Positions 1-11,342 of a stretch of DNA of 64,000 nt are shown here, piece by piece. The position numbers were made by a program, and so were the translations under genes. Under the pieces are notes generated by a model. That model had not been told where the DNA came from and did not search any database. It saw only the letters and a list, made by a program, of their open reading frames with translations. Positions within the stretch are counted from its first letter, which is position 1, and every line of letters starts with the position of its first letter. This DNA comes from Paralithodes platypus. Taxonomy: Eukaryota; Arthropoda; Malacostraca; Decapoda; Lithodidae. Location: contig CM064501.1 in the NCBI GenBank assembly GCA_032716605.1, positions 23,129,171-23,193,170 of the forward strand. The letters are read 5' to 3'.

Positions 1-1091
1 AATATCAATACCATCATTTGATAGGCGTCTATATCACGGTGTAGGGTTGATTTCATACTATGAAATCAATCCTACACCGTGATATACGCCTATCAAATGA
101 TTGATATTATTTCGTGTTTGCGAGTTTTCAATCATTTGATAGGCGTATATCACGGTGTAGGATTGATTTCATAGTATGAAATCAACCCTACACCGTGATA
201 TATGCCTATCAAATGAATGAAAACTCGCAAACACGAAATAATAATATCAATACCATCATTTGATAGGCGTCTATATCACGGTGTAGGGTTGATTTCATAC
301 TATGAAATCAACCCTACACCGTGATATATGCCTATCAAATTATTGAAAACTCGCAAACACGAAATAATAATATCAATACCATCATTTGATAGGCGTCTAT
401 ATCACGGTGTAGGGTTGATTTCATACTATGAAATCAATCCTACACCGTGATATACGCCTATCAAATGATTGAAAACTCGCAAACACGAAATAATAATATC
501 AATACCATCATTTGATAGGCGTCTATATCACGGTGTAGGGTTGATTTCATACTATGAAATCAATCCTACACCGTGATATACGCCTATCAAATGATTGAAA
601 ACTCGCAAACACGAAATAATAATATCAATACCATCATTTGATAGGCGTCTATATCACGGTGTAGGGTTGATTTCATACTATGAAATCAATCCTACACCGT
701 GATATACGCCTATCAAATGATTGAAAACTCGCAAACACGAAATAATAATATCAATACCATCATTTGATAGGCGTCTATATCACGGTGTAGGGTTGATTTC
801 ATACTATGAAATCAATCCTACACCGTGATATACGCCTATCAAATGATTGAAAACTCGCAAACACGAAATAATATCAATACCATCATTTGATAGGCGTCTA
901 TATCACGGTGTAGGGTTGATTTCATACTATGAAATAAATCCTACACCGTGATATACGCCTATCAAATGATTGAAAACTCGCAAACACGAAATAATAATAT
1001 CAATACCATCATTTGATAGGCGTCTATATCACGGTGTAGGGTTGATTTCATACTATGAAATCAACCCTACACCGTGATATACGCCTATCAA
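1..1091. repeat. 126-bp palindromic satellite array
   Basis: About nine tandem units run from the window edge. The spacing between successive CATTTGATAGGCGTC motifs is 126 bp five times (257, 383, 509, 635, 761), then 123 and 126. Each unit holds a near-perfect inverted repeat with arms of about 40 bp that meet at TACTATGA, followed by an A/T-rich linker containing CTCGCAAACACGAAATAAT. Units are nearly identical, differing by single substitutions or 3-bp indels in the linker. The array continues upstream of the window. No coding potential is evident. Confidence 0.95.
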
Positions 1092-1910
1092 ATGAATGGA
1101 AACGTAATATATGAAGACCAACACCACAATCTTCAATCGCTTGCAAAACTTTCAAGCAATTTCAGTCACATGCGTAAGGAATGTATTCTACTGTACACCG
1201 ATATATATGTATTATATAGCCTACGCCTATAAGATAATAAGATAATGAATGGAAACGTAATATATGAAGACCAACACCACAATCTTCAATCGCTTGCAAT
1301 AAAACTTTCAAGCAATTTCAGTCACATGCGTAAGGAAATAATGAATGGAAACGTAATATATGAAGACCAACACCACAATCTTCAATCGCTTGCAATCAAA
1401 CTTGCAAACAATTTCAGTCACATGCGTAAGGAATGTATTCTACTGTACACCGATATATATGTATTATATAGCCTACGCCTCTAAATAATGAATGGAAACG
1501 TAATATATGAAGACCAACACCACAATCTTCAATCGCTTGCAATCAAACTTGCAAACAATTTCAGTCACATGCGTAAGGAATGTATTCTACTGTACACCGA
1601 TATATATATGTATTATATAGCCTACGCCTATAAATAATGAATGGAAACGTAATATATGAAGACCAACACCACAATCTTCAATCGCTTGCAATCAAACTTG
1701 CAAACAATTTCAGTCACATGCGTAAGGAATGTATTCTACTGTACACCGATATATATATGTATTATATAGCCTACGCCTATAAATAATGAATGGAAACGTA
1801 ATATATGAAGACCAACACCACAATCTTCAATCGCTTGCAATCAAACTTGCGAGCAATTTCAGTCACATGCGTAAGGAATGTATTCTACTGTACACCGATA
1901 TATATAATAT
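1092..1910. repeat. ~149-bp tandem satellite, second array
   Basis: Units beginning ATGAATGGAAACGTAATA start at 1092, 1245, 1341, 1488, 1637 and 1786, so most are 147-153 bp and the 1245 unit is shortened to 96 bp. Each unit ends in an A/T stretch and CCTACGCCTATAA. The array directly abuts the 126-bp palindromic array and shares only a short ACGCCTAT motif with it. Short open frames inside it simply reflect the repeated unit. Confidence 0.92.
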
Positions 1911-1924
1911 ATATAATCTCTATC

Positions 1925-2460
1925 AATCTCTCAAATAATATAAATGTACATTGTACTTACCAACACCAACACCAGTGTGTTCATCAAGCTCCTCGTCACT
2001 ATCTTCACCATCTTCGCCCCGCAAGTTATGGCGTCTGTGAAAACCGATGACAGGGTTATCTTCCAGTTCTTCTTCCTCCTCACTTCCCCCACTGTCACCA
2101 AGCCCTTCCATGCTTTCATTCAACGATATTCTAGATACCGCTGAAGAGTTCATCAGCAGAACTAACTCCTCGGCTGAGAGCGGGACCCTACGCCTTGGCT
2201 GGCGCGACGTACTAGGGGCGGGCACCGAATCGAACACGGGCAAATCTTGTCTCTCCATTGTGGCGGCTAGAGCGGTACTGAGCCAAGCTCACGTGATGGG
2301 GATGTGTGGGTGGGACTTACTAGTGCACTGCCTGACCGCTAGATTTTGCTTTCCACTTAAATTACGGCGGGAAATACCAACTCGACCTATGTCGCGCGCC
2401 GCCACATAGTCCAGATTTATTATACTCGACTTATGTTGCACGCCGCCATTTAAGGGTTAA
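1925..2460 (-). mobile_element. truncated piggyBac-type element, 5' end
   Basis: Read on the minus strand, the segment starts TTAACCCTTAAATGGCGGC at 2460. It continues with about 80 bp closely matching the termini of the MITEs at 38601, 47740, 49519 and (weaker) 23537, including GCAACATAAGTCGAG and GGACTATGTGGCGGC. After that it diverges from the MITEs and carries an open exon with a splice donor. It therefore looks like the 5' part of an autonomous parent, cut off by the satellite array below about 1925. Confidence 0.6.
1961..2258 (-). CDS. acidic first exon of a piggyBac-like element (partial)
   Basis: About 99 codons are open from an ATG at 2258 down to a canonical splice donor: the minus strand reads GGT then GTAAGTAC at 1960-1953. 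The peptide starts MERQDLPVFDS, is followed by a basic stretch (RQPRRR) and then acidic runs (GGSEEEEELEDN, GEDGEDSDEELDE). Acidic, low-complexity N-termini ahead of an intron are common in piggyBac-family transposases. The exon lies about 200 bp inside a TTAA-ended terminus shared with MITEs in this window. The downstream exons are missing because satellite DNA follows. Assignment to piggyBac is an inference from terminus and composition; the catalytic domain is absent. Confidence 0.5.
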
Positions 2461-2985
2461 TTAGTGATAACAAGTATCACTCATAATCTCGATCTATCTC
2501 ATTATTCTTTGATCCTAATGTCTTATCTGTTCACTAATTACATGAGAACTGATTTACATGTCTTGCATACGAAAGGCTTTTACTGAGCTTTCTAAAATTG
2601 TCTAGTGTTAGTATATAAACAGTGTAAATTTGGACTGAAGTTATGTGTGGTTGTGTGGTATAATATCAGTGGAAGTTAATTATATATCTAAGCTATAATC
2701 CAAATAAATCAATCTAAGTTAAATTACTCTAAGTCTAAATTGAAATTAATCTGAATTTAAGCTAAATTACATCCAAAGGTCACTCACATATATTTATAGT
2801 TAATCAAGGTTTTAAGGGTTAATTATACTCCAAGATTTAACTCACCAATATCTCCACGTGGCTATGAGGCAAAGGAAAATGACTACCCAATATGGCGGAC
2901 AACGGGGAAACAACTGTGCCCAAAAGCACAGGTCAAGGGAAAAACAAATGATTATATGGTATGATAATGTACATGAATATAAATG
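2461..2985. other. A/T-rich sequence, no feature recognised
   Basis: This is A/T-rich DNA with many degenerate TTAAG/AATTAA motifs. I see no open reading frame, repeat pair or RNA-like structure that I can support. Confidence 0.6.
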
Positions 2986-2989
2986 CTTA

Positions 2990-3453
2990 GGTGTCAGTCA
3001 TGGCGTCGATGAGAGCGTCGTTGTAGGGTAGATGTGTGTATTGCTGGTAGTGTACTGTGAATAGAGGCACGATAGCATGGTGAAATGAGACGGAAAATAT
3101 ATGTTTACAGGGTGAAGTTTGTGAAGGCTCTGAGGTTCCCCGGACCTCAGTCTTGCTGCCTTGGCAAACGCCAGGCGCCCAAAATATCGTACCGCATCTA
3201 TGTTGCTCAATACAATAAACTAAATTAATATATACGATAAATTCATATATACTACATAAGACCGTGTTAATATTGCTTAATAGCATATTAGGCCTTTTAT
3301 AATCTTAACTTACTTACAATCTTATTATTCACGATCTAATCTTCCTACGCCGTACCGTGGGAACGACCGTTAGACTATCGTATATACCTAGTGACGTCAC
3401 AGATACGTACATTAGCACATAAATTGTCTTTCTCTATCGTATTACACGATACA
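2990..3453 (-). mobile_element. probable 3' LTR of the BEL/Pao element (left limit uncertain)
   Basis: The BEL/Pao coding region on the minus strand ends near 3490. It is followed by a purine-rich tract (CTTGTGGGGGGAG on the minus strand, 3466-3454) that resembles a polypurine tract, and then TGTATCGTGTAATACG starting at 3453, a plausible LTR beginning. No second LTR is present in the window to fix the other boundary, so the left end is a guess. Confidence 0.4.
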
Positions 3454-3466
3454 CTCCCCCCACAAG
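3454..3466 (-). other. polypurine tract of the BEL/Pao element
   Basis: CTTGTGGGGGGAG on the minus strand lies immediately before a TGT that would begin the 3' LTR. Position and composition fit a plus-strand primer for reverse transcription. Confidence 0.5.
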
Positions 3467-3505
3467 AAAACCTTAACCCCACCTTAAATTAAAGTTGCCC
3501 AGAGG

Positions 3506-4277
3506 CTATCCTCTGACGCCACATTTCAATGGCGCCAGCAGCAGCACGTCTGGGACGCGTCCCTGTACGAGGTTGATCACCATCCGTAAGGGGTGAATCG
3601 TTACGTTGAGAATTCTCGGACCCAGCAATAATAGGTGGAGCCTCAGATTGTAAAGCTGAATCGAGCTCCAAAGTGTACAAACGTGCGATTGGACGAACAG
3701 TAGTTCCAGTGGCTGTGACACCTCCAAGACGCTGCCTAATTTCCAGTACAAACGAGGACTATCTTCTCTTATTAAAACTACTTCACCAACAGTAGGTGCC
3801 GATGGTCTACCAGAGGGTTTGATACCCCTTCCCCTCAAGGTTAGCAGATATTCATTAATCCACCATTCTCTAAAGTCCTCGATTACCTTCGATATATACT
3901 GGTATCGCTTAGACACCGCTGCTTCAGAGTACAACGAAAGGATCCTCTAGTTCTACAATTGACTGGAAATTGGACGGGAATGCAGTCAATGGTTTACCGT
4001 AGAGTAAGTGAGCTGGCGTTAATGGTAGTGGTTCTTGCAGGTCGGTGTACACATACGTGAGCGGATGATCATTCACGACTGCTTCTATTTCGGTGAGAAC
4101 TGTCATCAACTCACTCTTCTTCAATAAAGCACGTCCTACTACCGCTCTTAGTCCTGATTTAACTATGCCGATACACCGTTCCCACATTCCACCAAACCAA
4201 GGTGCCTTAACTGGGATGAACCTCCATTCGCACTTCTTTTTTCCCATAAAAGCGATGATGGTAGGATCACTGTTCAT
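3506..4277 (-). pseudogene. BEL/Pao integrase C-terminal part and DUF5641-like tail
   Basis: Two further frames complete the integrase. The first (4277-3924) has WRFIPVKAPWFGGMWERCI, which carries the third catalytic residue (the E of WER), and NDHPLTYV and LTPAHLLYGKPL, both standard in Pao integrases. The second (3934-3506) has KRYQYISKVIEDFREWWINEYLLTL and PTVGEVVLIREDSPR, the DUF5641-like C-terminal domain, then degenerates. The chain is broken by at least two frame changes. Confidence 0.85.
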
Positions 4278-5362
4278 ATCCTTGAGGTATCTACAGTAGA
4301 TGCCTGGAAAAAAGTAGGAGCATTGTCGCTAAGTACTAGTTGAGGGAATGAACGAAGTGCACTAAACTGTCTAAATGCCAGCATAAATTCCTCACTAGAC
4401 ATATTGTCACATAATTCTAAGTGTACCGCGTGAGATATTGCACAGGTAAACAATAATATATAGACCTTATCTTGCTCTCTCGTCTTCAATGCGCCTGTGT
4501 AATCTGACCCTACAGCTTGGAAAGGCTCGATATGTTTTACACGGCATTCAGGTAAAGGCGGAGCTGGTCCAGTTGCATAAGGTTTACCCTTTAGTCTCTG
4601 GCATATCACACACTTCCTTACTACGCGTCGAGCTGCATGTCGAACTCTGGGTATCCACCATGTGAGACGCAAATTCGAGATGATGTGATAGACCCCGTAG
4701 TGTTTTACTTCCTTATGTGCATGTATGACCAATAGATCAGTAATGTGATGTCTTGCTGGCATACGTATAGGACGGTTTGTGCCGTCCGTTACACCCGACC
4801 ACTTTAGGCGACCCTCACATCTGATGAGGTCATTATCTAGGTGCAACCTCAATTGACACTCTAAGTTAGGCATTATTAACTTATTAGAGCTTTGCAAAGA
4901 TTCTAATTCATTTGAAAAGGTTTCTGCTTGAACCCATTTAATCAATGTTACTTCAACTGCTTTATATTCACGAGCATTAATGATGTGACCCTTATTGCAG
5001 AGTTGGCCCGTTACTTTAACCTTGATATTGGATATAAATCTCAACACCCAAGCTACAACTCTGACTAATTTATTATAGTCACCGAATCTTGCCCACTCTA
5101 TTACTGGACCCGGTGGCTCATTTGGTTGGGCTGCAACTGCCACTGTTTCCAGTGGTAGAAGTCCCTCACCAACAGCTTGCCATATCGTCCATTCATTTTC
5201 ATGTAGCAGCCAATTTGGACCATGCCACCACAACTCAGACTTTATTAACTGGCTAGCCGTTATACCCCTAGTTATGAGATCACTAGGGTTGTCTTTTGTA
5301 TTGACATAGTGATATGCAACGTCTGGCAATAGGGCTCTAATCTCATCTACCCTATTTTGCAC
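4274..5362 (-). pseudogene. BEL/Pao RNase H end and integrase, N-terminal part
   Basis: This 362-residue frame starts in the RNase H end (YVNTKDNPSDLITRG, a conserved Pao motif). The integrase zinc finger follows (H at HHITDLLVIHAHKEVKH, C-x2-C at KCVICQR), then the catalytic core with D in VGSDYTGAL and D in LVLSDNAPTF. The frame breaks just after the second catalytic aspartate, and the rest of the core continues in a different frame at 4277-3924. Confidence 0.88.
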
Positions 5363-5411
5363 ATAAACTGGCAGAGACTTATTGCTATGTACCCAGTTGA
5401 GTGCTACTTGA

Positions 5412-6325
5412 CTAATAGCGTGTTAATAGCAGCATAGCAGTCAATTCCATTTTAGGGATAGTTACTTTCTTGACCGGTGCTACCTTGGCCCGGGCTGTAA
5501 CTAAATGCGCCCCAAATGAAGTAACGACATAAATGGCTACCCCGTGTGCCATGGTGCTAGCATCGCAAAACGTATGCAATGTAACGTCACCGAATACCGC
5601 CACCTTATGAGGTAGCTGTTTAATACATAGGATGTCATACTCTTTCAACAATAATGTCCTTTGATAATTTAAGTCCTCGAGCAAACTGTCATCCCATCCT
5701 ACTTTGCGTCTCCATACTTCCTGCATCAGAATCCTAGCTCTTATGGTAACGGGTAATGCTAGTAAAGAGTACGACCCGAAAATGGTAGATCACGACCGGA
5801 CTTTCAGAGTCGCTATTGTCTTCAAACCAAAGAAAGCGAGTGCCATCTCTATCTTCCTCCTGGAATTTGACCATCAAGAAGGCTTTCTCAATATCACTAG
5901 TAAATGCATATTGCCCTAGTCTAAATCGCAATAGGTGTTGCGACAAATCCGACACCATGGACGGACCAGTCAGCAAGCAATCATTTAGGCTGGGTTGTTG
6001 ACCTTGGTGGGCCGAGCAGTCATACACCACCCATATTGGTGTGGTGGCAGTCTTTTTTCACCCCATGATGGGCTAGATAGTGAACCCTACCCTTCCTAAT
6101 AGGTTCTTTCACATCGACTCTTTCAATGAAGCCTCGGTCCAAGTAGTTCCGAAATACATCGTCATACGCCTGGCGCATGCTCGGTTCATATGTTAGTTTA
6201 CGCTGTAATGCGCGCAAGCGACCCAATGCCAATCCATAATTTGTTGGCAGGCTCATCTCACTATCTTTCCAGGGTAGACTAACCTTGTATTGTTTGTCTG
6301 AGGCACAATAGCTCAGACTCCTCAA
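5412..6325 (-). pseudogene. BEL/Pao reverse transcriptase and RNase H fragments
   Basis: Three overlapping or adjoining open pieces carry the RT and RNase H. The first (6325-6020) holds the RT N-terminus (LGRLRALQRKL and RNYLDRGFIERV). The second (6030-5734) has motif A as FTSDIEKAFLMV, preceded by MVYDCSAHQGQQPSLND, a Pao-type RT signature. The third (5726-5412) has the RNase H start LHTFCDASTMAHGVAIYV. The YxDD region falls in a disrupted part between the second and third pieces and I do not see an intact box. Frame changes between pieces make the gene non-functional. Confidence 0.85.
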
Positions 6326-7277
6326 ACTTTTTCAGCACAATTTCCGAGTCATAATCAGTCTCCACAGGATTAATGCCTATGTGATCTAATTTCCACAGTC
6401 TTTCCAGGTCGAACTCGGCAGTCATTTTAGGGTCACTAGGTTGTGAATCTTCCCTTCCCAACTCCTCTGCTGCGACTACATTCACCCTTAGTATCGAGAC
6501 CGTGTCGACCAGGATGTTTGACTGTGTGGTATGTACCTCTCTGCTCATGCAATAGCCAAATTTAATGGGGATTAGAATTACACCACACATTCTTTTAAAT
6601 CCAGGGTATACTACATCATAATAATGATCCACACCAAGTAGAACATGCACCTCACTCTGGTCTTCCATGGGATCTGACAAGTTAACCCCCTTGCTACGTA
6701 ATGCGTGTTCCACCTTCTTCACTCCTACAGATACATATTCTGGTAGGTTGTCTACTACGATACATGTCATAAAGTACCTTTGTTTACGGTAGAAATAGGA
6801 AATCTCCGCTATTTTGTAGTCTTGTTTGTCAGTAACCCCTGTAAAGCCCTGCAGTCGAAGAGTCTCAACCCCTACAATTCGGTGCTTAAGTCCCATTAAT
6901 ATGGACCTTTTTATAAAGGATCGTTGAGACCCCTGATCAAGAAGCACCCGACAAACCTTGTTACTGTCATTACCTTCCATGGGAATCTTTATTGTGGGCA
7001 ATATAGTGGTGTCTTTCGTACTACCTAATGTCAAAGTTGTAGTACCCTTTGGTTTGACGTCTTTGCCTTTGTCAACTGTAGGACACAACTTGTCGAAGTG
7101 ATGTCCTTTACAGTGACGACAGGGCCTTAAGTACATAGCAGTACATTGCCCTTGTTTGCCATGTTCTTTACTCAGACAACCTGCACATAGCTTCAACCTT
7201 TTTGCCTGTGCTAGTTTTAACTCAGCTGGTCTCTTGCCTAGGCAGTGATGAGAGGGATTGGAGGCGTTTTGGTGCAA
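6279..7277 (-). pseudogene. BEL/Pao gag C-terminus plus DUF1758 aspartic protease
   Basis: This 332-residue fragment begins with two cysteine/histidine knuckles (CAGCLSKEHGKQGQC near residues 31-45, CRHCKGHHFDKLC near 53-65) typical of BEL/Pao Gag. A protease follows with the active-site loop LLDQGSQRSF near residues 112-122, where the family usually has a D-S-G or D-T-G loop, so the third loop position is unusual. The segment HVLLGVDHYYDVV is typical of the DUF1758 fold. The C-terminus runs into the protease-RT linker. There is no upstream capsid region, so it is 5' truncated. Confidence 0.85.
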
Positions 7278-7440
7278 GTTCCGCTAGCGGGTCCAGACGG
7301 AATCAGTTGAATTAGTGCCTCACTTACCCCTCCGCTATCCAACACTGGACATTCCACCAATAATTAGCCTCCAATTATCTCGAAGGTAGCCAAACTTTCA
7401 AATAAGATTTTCGGTCAGTTTTTTGCAAATTCCATAGAAG

Positions 7441-8780
7441 TAATTTCTTTCAATGCCTGCTCTATTAGGAAATATAATCAATGAATTACAGTGTCTATTA
7501 TTAACTGAGCAATATGATAGTATATGCATCACCGAAACTCATCTTGATTTCAACAACAAAGACCTAATCTCAGAATACAATATTAATGGTTACAGATTTA
7601 TTAATAAAGGCCGTACAAATTGAAAGAAAGGCGGTGGTGTTGGGATGTTTATCTTATCTAATTTGAAGCCAGAAGAAATCACCTTCCCTCCTAAATAATA
7701 TAGAAATAGTGTGTTCCCGAATTAGTATAAATAAAACGAAGATTCATATTACAACAGCTTACAGACCACCTAGCTACACAGAAAGCGACGGTGCACAATT
7801 TTAGGAGATGCCGAATACAAATCGTTTAGATAAACGAGATAGGCGATTATAATATCTAATATAGAATGGAATCTTGTCATCGGAAATAATGCTAATTCAA
7901 TCAAAATGATTGATTTCATAAAGGATAATTTCCTATATCAGTGTGTAAGTGAAGCAACACGTGAAAATAATGTTCTCGACCTAGTCATAACTACCCATGA
8001 ACATGTAGTTACTAATTTAAAAGTAGGTGAACATTTGTCAAATTCCTACAATAAAATCATTAGGTCCGATTTGTATTGCAGCTATACTAATGAGAAGAAC
8101 AAACAAATATGTGTGCCAGATTTTAAAAATGCTGATTTTAACGAACTTGCTAAATATACATAACGAAATAAATGAGATGTGGGTACAGTCTACGAAGATG
8201 TTTATGATGGCACAGAACACATATGTACCAAAGAAAGTTAAACGAACGAGTGAAATTATAAACCCATCATGGTTCAACAGTGAAATCCGTAATGCAATCA
8301 AAAATAGAAAGAAAATGCTCAAGCTAAAACAAAATTAATGTACTAACGACCAGTAAAGGAATTATACAACCTCGCTAAAATAAATATTAAGAAACTGATA
8401 GATCCACTAAACGTGACTATGAAGTCGCTATAGCCCAAAACAAGCACCAACCCTATAGCTATACAGCTATATGTAGCTATACATTTGTATAGCTACGTAA
8501 ATAACAACAGAGAAATATGCGTAATAGGTCCATTAACTAGAGATGATCAAATAGTGACAGCCGACACATGTATTGCAAATACACTTAACGAATATCTTTG
8601 TTCTGTTTTTACAAACGAAGTAAAAAATAATACGAAACATATGTCAGTAACAACGCATGAAATAGTAGAAAACTTTACTAAATAAATTAAATATCATCAA
8701 GATTCCGGGACCCGATAATTTCCATAATAGGATAGTACAACAAGTAAAGGAAGAAAAATGCGAATCCCTGACCATTATCT
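7441..8780 (+). pseudogene. LINE (CR1/L2-like) endonuclease region, segment 1
   Basis: Read with frame changes, this gives an AP-type endonuclease: ICITETHLDFNN near 7520-7550 (the catalytic E-T-H motif), GYRFINKGRTN, then GGGVGMFI. Later comes FLYQCVSEATRENNVLDLVITT (7930-7995), the usual C-terminal endonuclease motif, though the expected SDH has become RSDLYC. A linker before the RT follows (8485-8680). Stops and frameshifts are frequent. The element continues after the MITE insertion at 8781-9173. Confidence 0.75.
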
Positions 8781-9173
8781 TTAAGGGAGCCCACCTCGCT
8801 TTTTTTCTCTTTCTCTCCCTCTCTCTTTAGCTTGTATCCATTCGGCCCCTTTCAGCCTACTGTTTTAAGACGTTTACCACCATTCTGGTGTAAACATTTT
8901 CTTGGCGAGCTGTAGCGAGCTAGCATATATATATATTTGTTTTGACAGAAAGCTAAATTTGTACATTTTTCGATAGATACATTTCTCCGACGAAGCCGGA
9001 TTTCTCCATACAATACTGGCTCGCTCTCTCTCGCCAGGAAGAAATCGACACCTGGATGGGGATAAATGTCTTAATCTTTATTAAACAGTTGGCTGAATGG
9101 GGCCGAATGGATACAAGCCAGGGAAAGATAGAAAAGGAGAGAAAGATACAAAAAAAACGGCGACCCCCCTTAA
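8781..9173 (+). mobile_element. TTAA-flanked MITE, family D, inserted in the LINE
   Basis: TTAA lies at both ends (8781-8784 and 9170-9173). The terminal sequences TTAAGGGAGCCCACC and GGCGACCCCCCTTAA are imperfect inverted repeats. Inside, GGCTTGTATCCATTCGGCC pairs with the complementary stretch at about 9103-9122, so the inverted repeat is over 100 bp long. A second copy lies at 26064-26401. It has no coding capacity. Confidence 0.85.
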
Positions 9174-9631
9174 CTCATCACTACAGCATCTCAAATGATT
9201 GGAAAACAGCCAACATTACACCCATTCACAAATAGGGTGATCGAACCAAAGCTAGTACTTACAGACCAATAATCTTGACGTCATTAATAGGACAAATTCT
9301 TGAAACCATTTTAAGAGATAAAATATTTGAATATCTAGAATCTAATGAAATAATAAGAGACAGCCGTGCTGGCTGTTTCTTATTATTTCATTAGATTCTA
9401 GATATTCAAATATTTTATCTCTTAAAAAAACGGGTTTAGGACCAGAAAATCGTGCCTAACAAACCTCCTCGAATTATATAATACATGTTTTACTCTTAAT
9501 GACTCAACTAAGGCGCTTGACGTATTCTACCTAGATTTCCAAAAGGCGTTCGACAAGGTAAATCACAATAAACTATTAGATCAGTTAGAAATGCTCGGAA
9601 TAAAGGGTAATATCAATGGATAAAAAGCTGG
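9174..9631 (+). pseudogene. LINE (CR1/L2-like) reverse transcriptase, segment 2
   Basis: This is the RT N-terminal half: DWKTANITPIHK, a stop, then YRPIILTSLIGQILETILRDKI, followed by YLDFQKAFDKVNHNKLLDQLEMLG (motif A with aspartate). A 55-bp inverted duplication at 9311-9425 disrupts the fingers region. The frame stops at 9631 in the middle of an I-K-S-W motif, where the Gypsy-type element is inserted; the next codons resume at 17632. Confidence 0.85.
9311..9425. repeat. 55-bp inverted duplication with 5-bp spacer
   Basis: 9311-9365 and 9371-9425 are reverse complements at 54 of 55 positions, separated by GTGCT. Both arms are LINE RT coding sequence, so one arm is a snap-back copy of the other. 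The RNA or single strand would form a long hairpin. Confidence 0.95.
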
Positions 9632-11333
9632 TGTTACGATCCAGGTTCTCAAAGACACAGGGCTCTTCAACATTGGACTAGATAATGGCAAAATGCAACA
9701 ACGGTAACACTAGATCCAACCCCTGCCTTAAACACTGGAAAACAAAAACACCATTACCGCCCTGAGTCGTGCCTGGACCACGAGGTATCCTATGACTCGG
9801 TAACTGGTGCACACACACTAGGCTGACGCTCGATGAAACAGCCTATTATCAAACAGTAAAAGATTACTTGTTTAGGTTACACAAAGAAAAGATAAGTAAC
9901 GTGATTATTTAACGTTACGGTAGATACTCAAATAACTGGCACTCCTGTATTAAAGAAAGTGCAATGCTAGTCCTGCAACATCAACTGGAAACTTCTGAAA
10001 TAAGTCTGATGCTGGGAAGATGTTCGTAAAGAATCTTGAACAATTATAATGTAGAATACGGGTCACAATAAATACTAGGACATATAGTAATAATAGGCAG
10101 GCGAATCATAAAGAAGGTAATCATGCGCAAAGGTAGTAATGCTCGACAACTAAAGAAATGCTTCGTGACACAACGCAACAGCCTACTAGGGTTGTGCAAC
10201 TCAACAACAACCTCGGCTCAAAAGTGCAGTGAATAATAATGTGGCATACATATAATAATGGAGCTTATCTCTAACCAGTGTCTGCTCGGTTAATAAAGTC
10301 TAGCTGGGGTATCAAGGCAGGGCAACAATGGGCGAGCATGCGGCTCGTAGCCTAACGTTGTCCGAAGGTGGTATAATGAAGATTACGTTATATGACGGGG
10401 ATGCTCTCTTGATAAATCTAGGTCTCTAGTACGTAGGTCTATCCTGGCGATCCCTCAGAAGTCAACACAAAGAGGCAGCACTATGTTGTGAGGGATAGGC
10501 TATGGCCCTCTCACACCACAGTGCTGTGCTCGCAAAGTAAACCCACCCGAAGACAACCTAGGCTCCCACAGTACCTGTCGATGTCGTGCAGGGCATAGCT
10601 AACACTGCACACATCGGAGACAACGACACAGTAACCTTACCCCTAGTCTAGCTTTAAATAACTAAGCAGAATCACTCAACACCCTGCCAGGGAGACATAT
10701 ACCGGTCTACAACCTTCCCGAGAGAGGACACACACGGAAAAGTCCGTCTCTCCAAACCTCATTAAAGCCTAATACATAGAAATATCTGAGAGCTTCGCGT
10801 ACAATACGACTGGCCGACGGTGAACGTCTATGCTGAAACCAGAAGGGATGTTGAGTTTAATAAAGATTAGAGAATGAGAAAGGAGAAGTCGAGAGAGAGA
10901 AATAGTATGCAAAGTGGCGAGTATGGGGGACAGAATTGCAAAGGATGTAGACGATACGCGTGTCAGGCCAGCTCTGAGCTTGGTAAAAAACATGAGGCCG
11001 CGACGGGAAGGGACTAGTTGACCACCCGGCCGCCAACGCCGTCAGCGCTCAAGCGAGCCGCGTCACAGCCCACCCCCCGCTGCCAGGTGTACTCCCTCAC
11101 CCGCTCTCGCTCGCCTCCCACACAAGCAACATTTATATTATAGCGAATATAAAATATAAGGCGCGGTCACAGACCAAAACAAAGATCACTTCTAGACTGT
11201 CTGTGGCAACACGACACTAACGAAATAAAGCAGATCATTCTAGGACAACTGTAGCCCATCCCCCCATCCTGGCGAGCGCTAGCGAGCTGCAATGCCCCAC
11301 GCAACCATTCTGCTAATGCCGGGAGGCGTCACA
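9632..11333 (-). repeat. 3' LTR of the Gmr1-like element
   Basis: This 1,702-bp LTR matches 15938-17631 almost base for base, with scattered substitutions and a small indel (AAGAAGGTAATCATGCGC here, AAGACTGCGC in the other copy). In the sense (minus) direction it begins TGTGACGCC and ends CGTAACA, a TG...CA pair. Confidence 0.95.
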
Positions 11334-11342
11334 CCCCCCCCA
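11334..11342 (-). other. polypurine tract of the Gmr1-like element
   Basis: On the minus strand CTTGGGGGGG immediately precedes the TGTGACG start of the 3' LTR, as expected for the plus-strand primer. Confidence 0.75.

Larger units (their letters stand above)
3467..7300 (-). mobile_element. BEL/Pao LTR retrotransposon, degenerate internal region
   Basis: On the minus strand the domains run in BEL/Pao order: gag CCHC knuckles and DUF1758-type protease (7277-6279), reverse transcriptase (6325-5734), RNase H (5726-5412 into 5362), integrase with HHCC finger and DDE core (to about 3950) and the C-terminal DUF5641-like tail (to about 3740). Frame changes and stops separate the pieces. The gag N-terminus and the 5' LTR are missing: recognisable sequence stops at about 7280, shortly before a LINE begins at about 7440. 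The copy is a relic. Confidence 0.88.

Noticed and set aside
1..1091. Regularly spaced repeats resembling a CRISPR array
   Set aside because: The whole 126-bp unit is repeated, with no unique spacers, and the context is eukaryotic.
2047..2409. Serine-rich plus-strand frame of 120 codons
   Set aside because: It is antisense to the acidic piggyBac-like exon (GAG/GAA runs read as serine/leucine codons).
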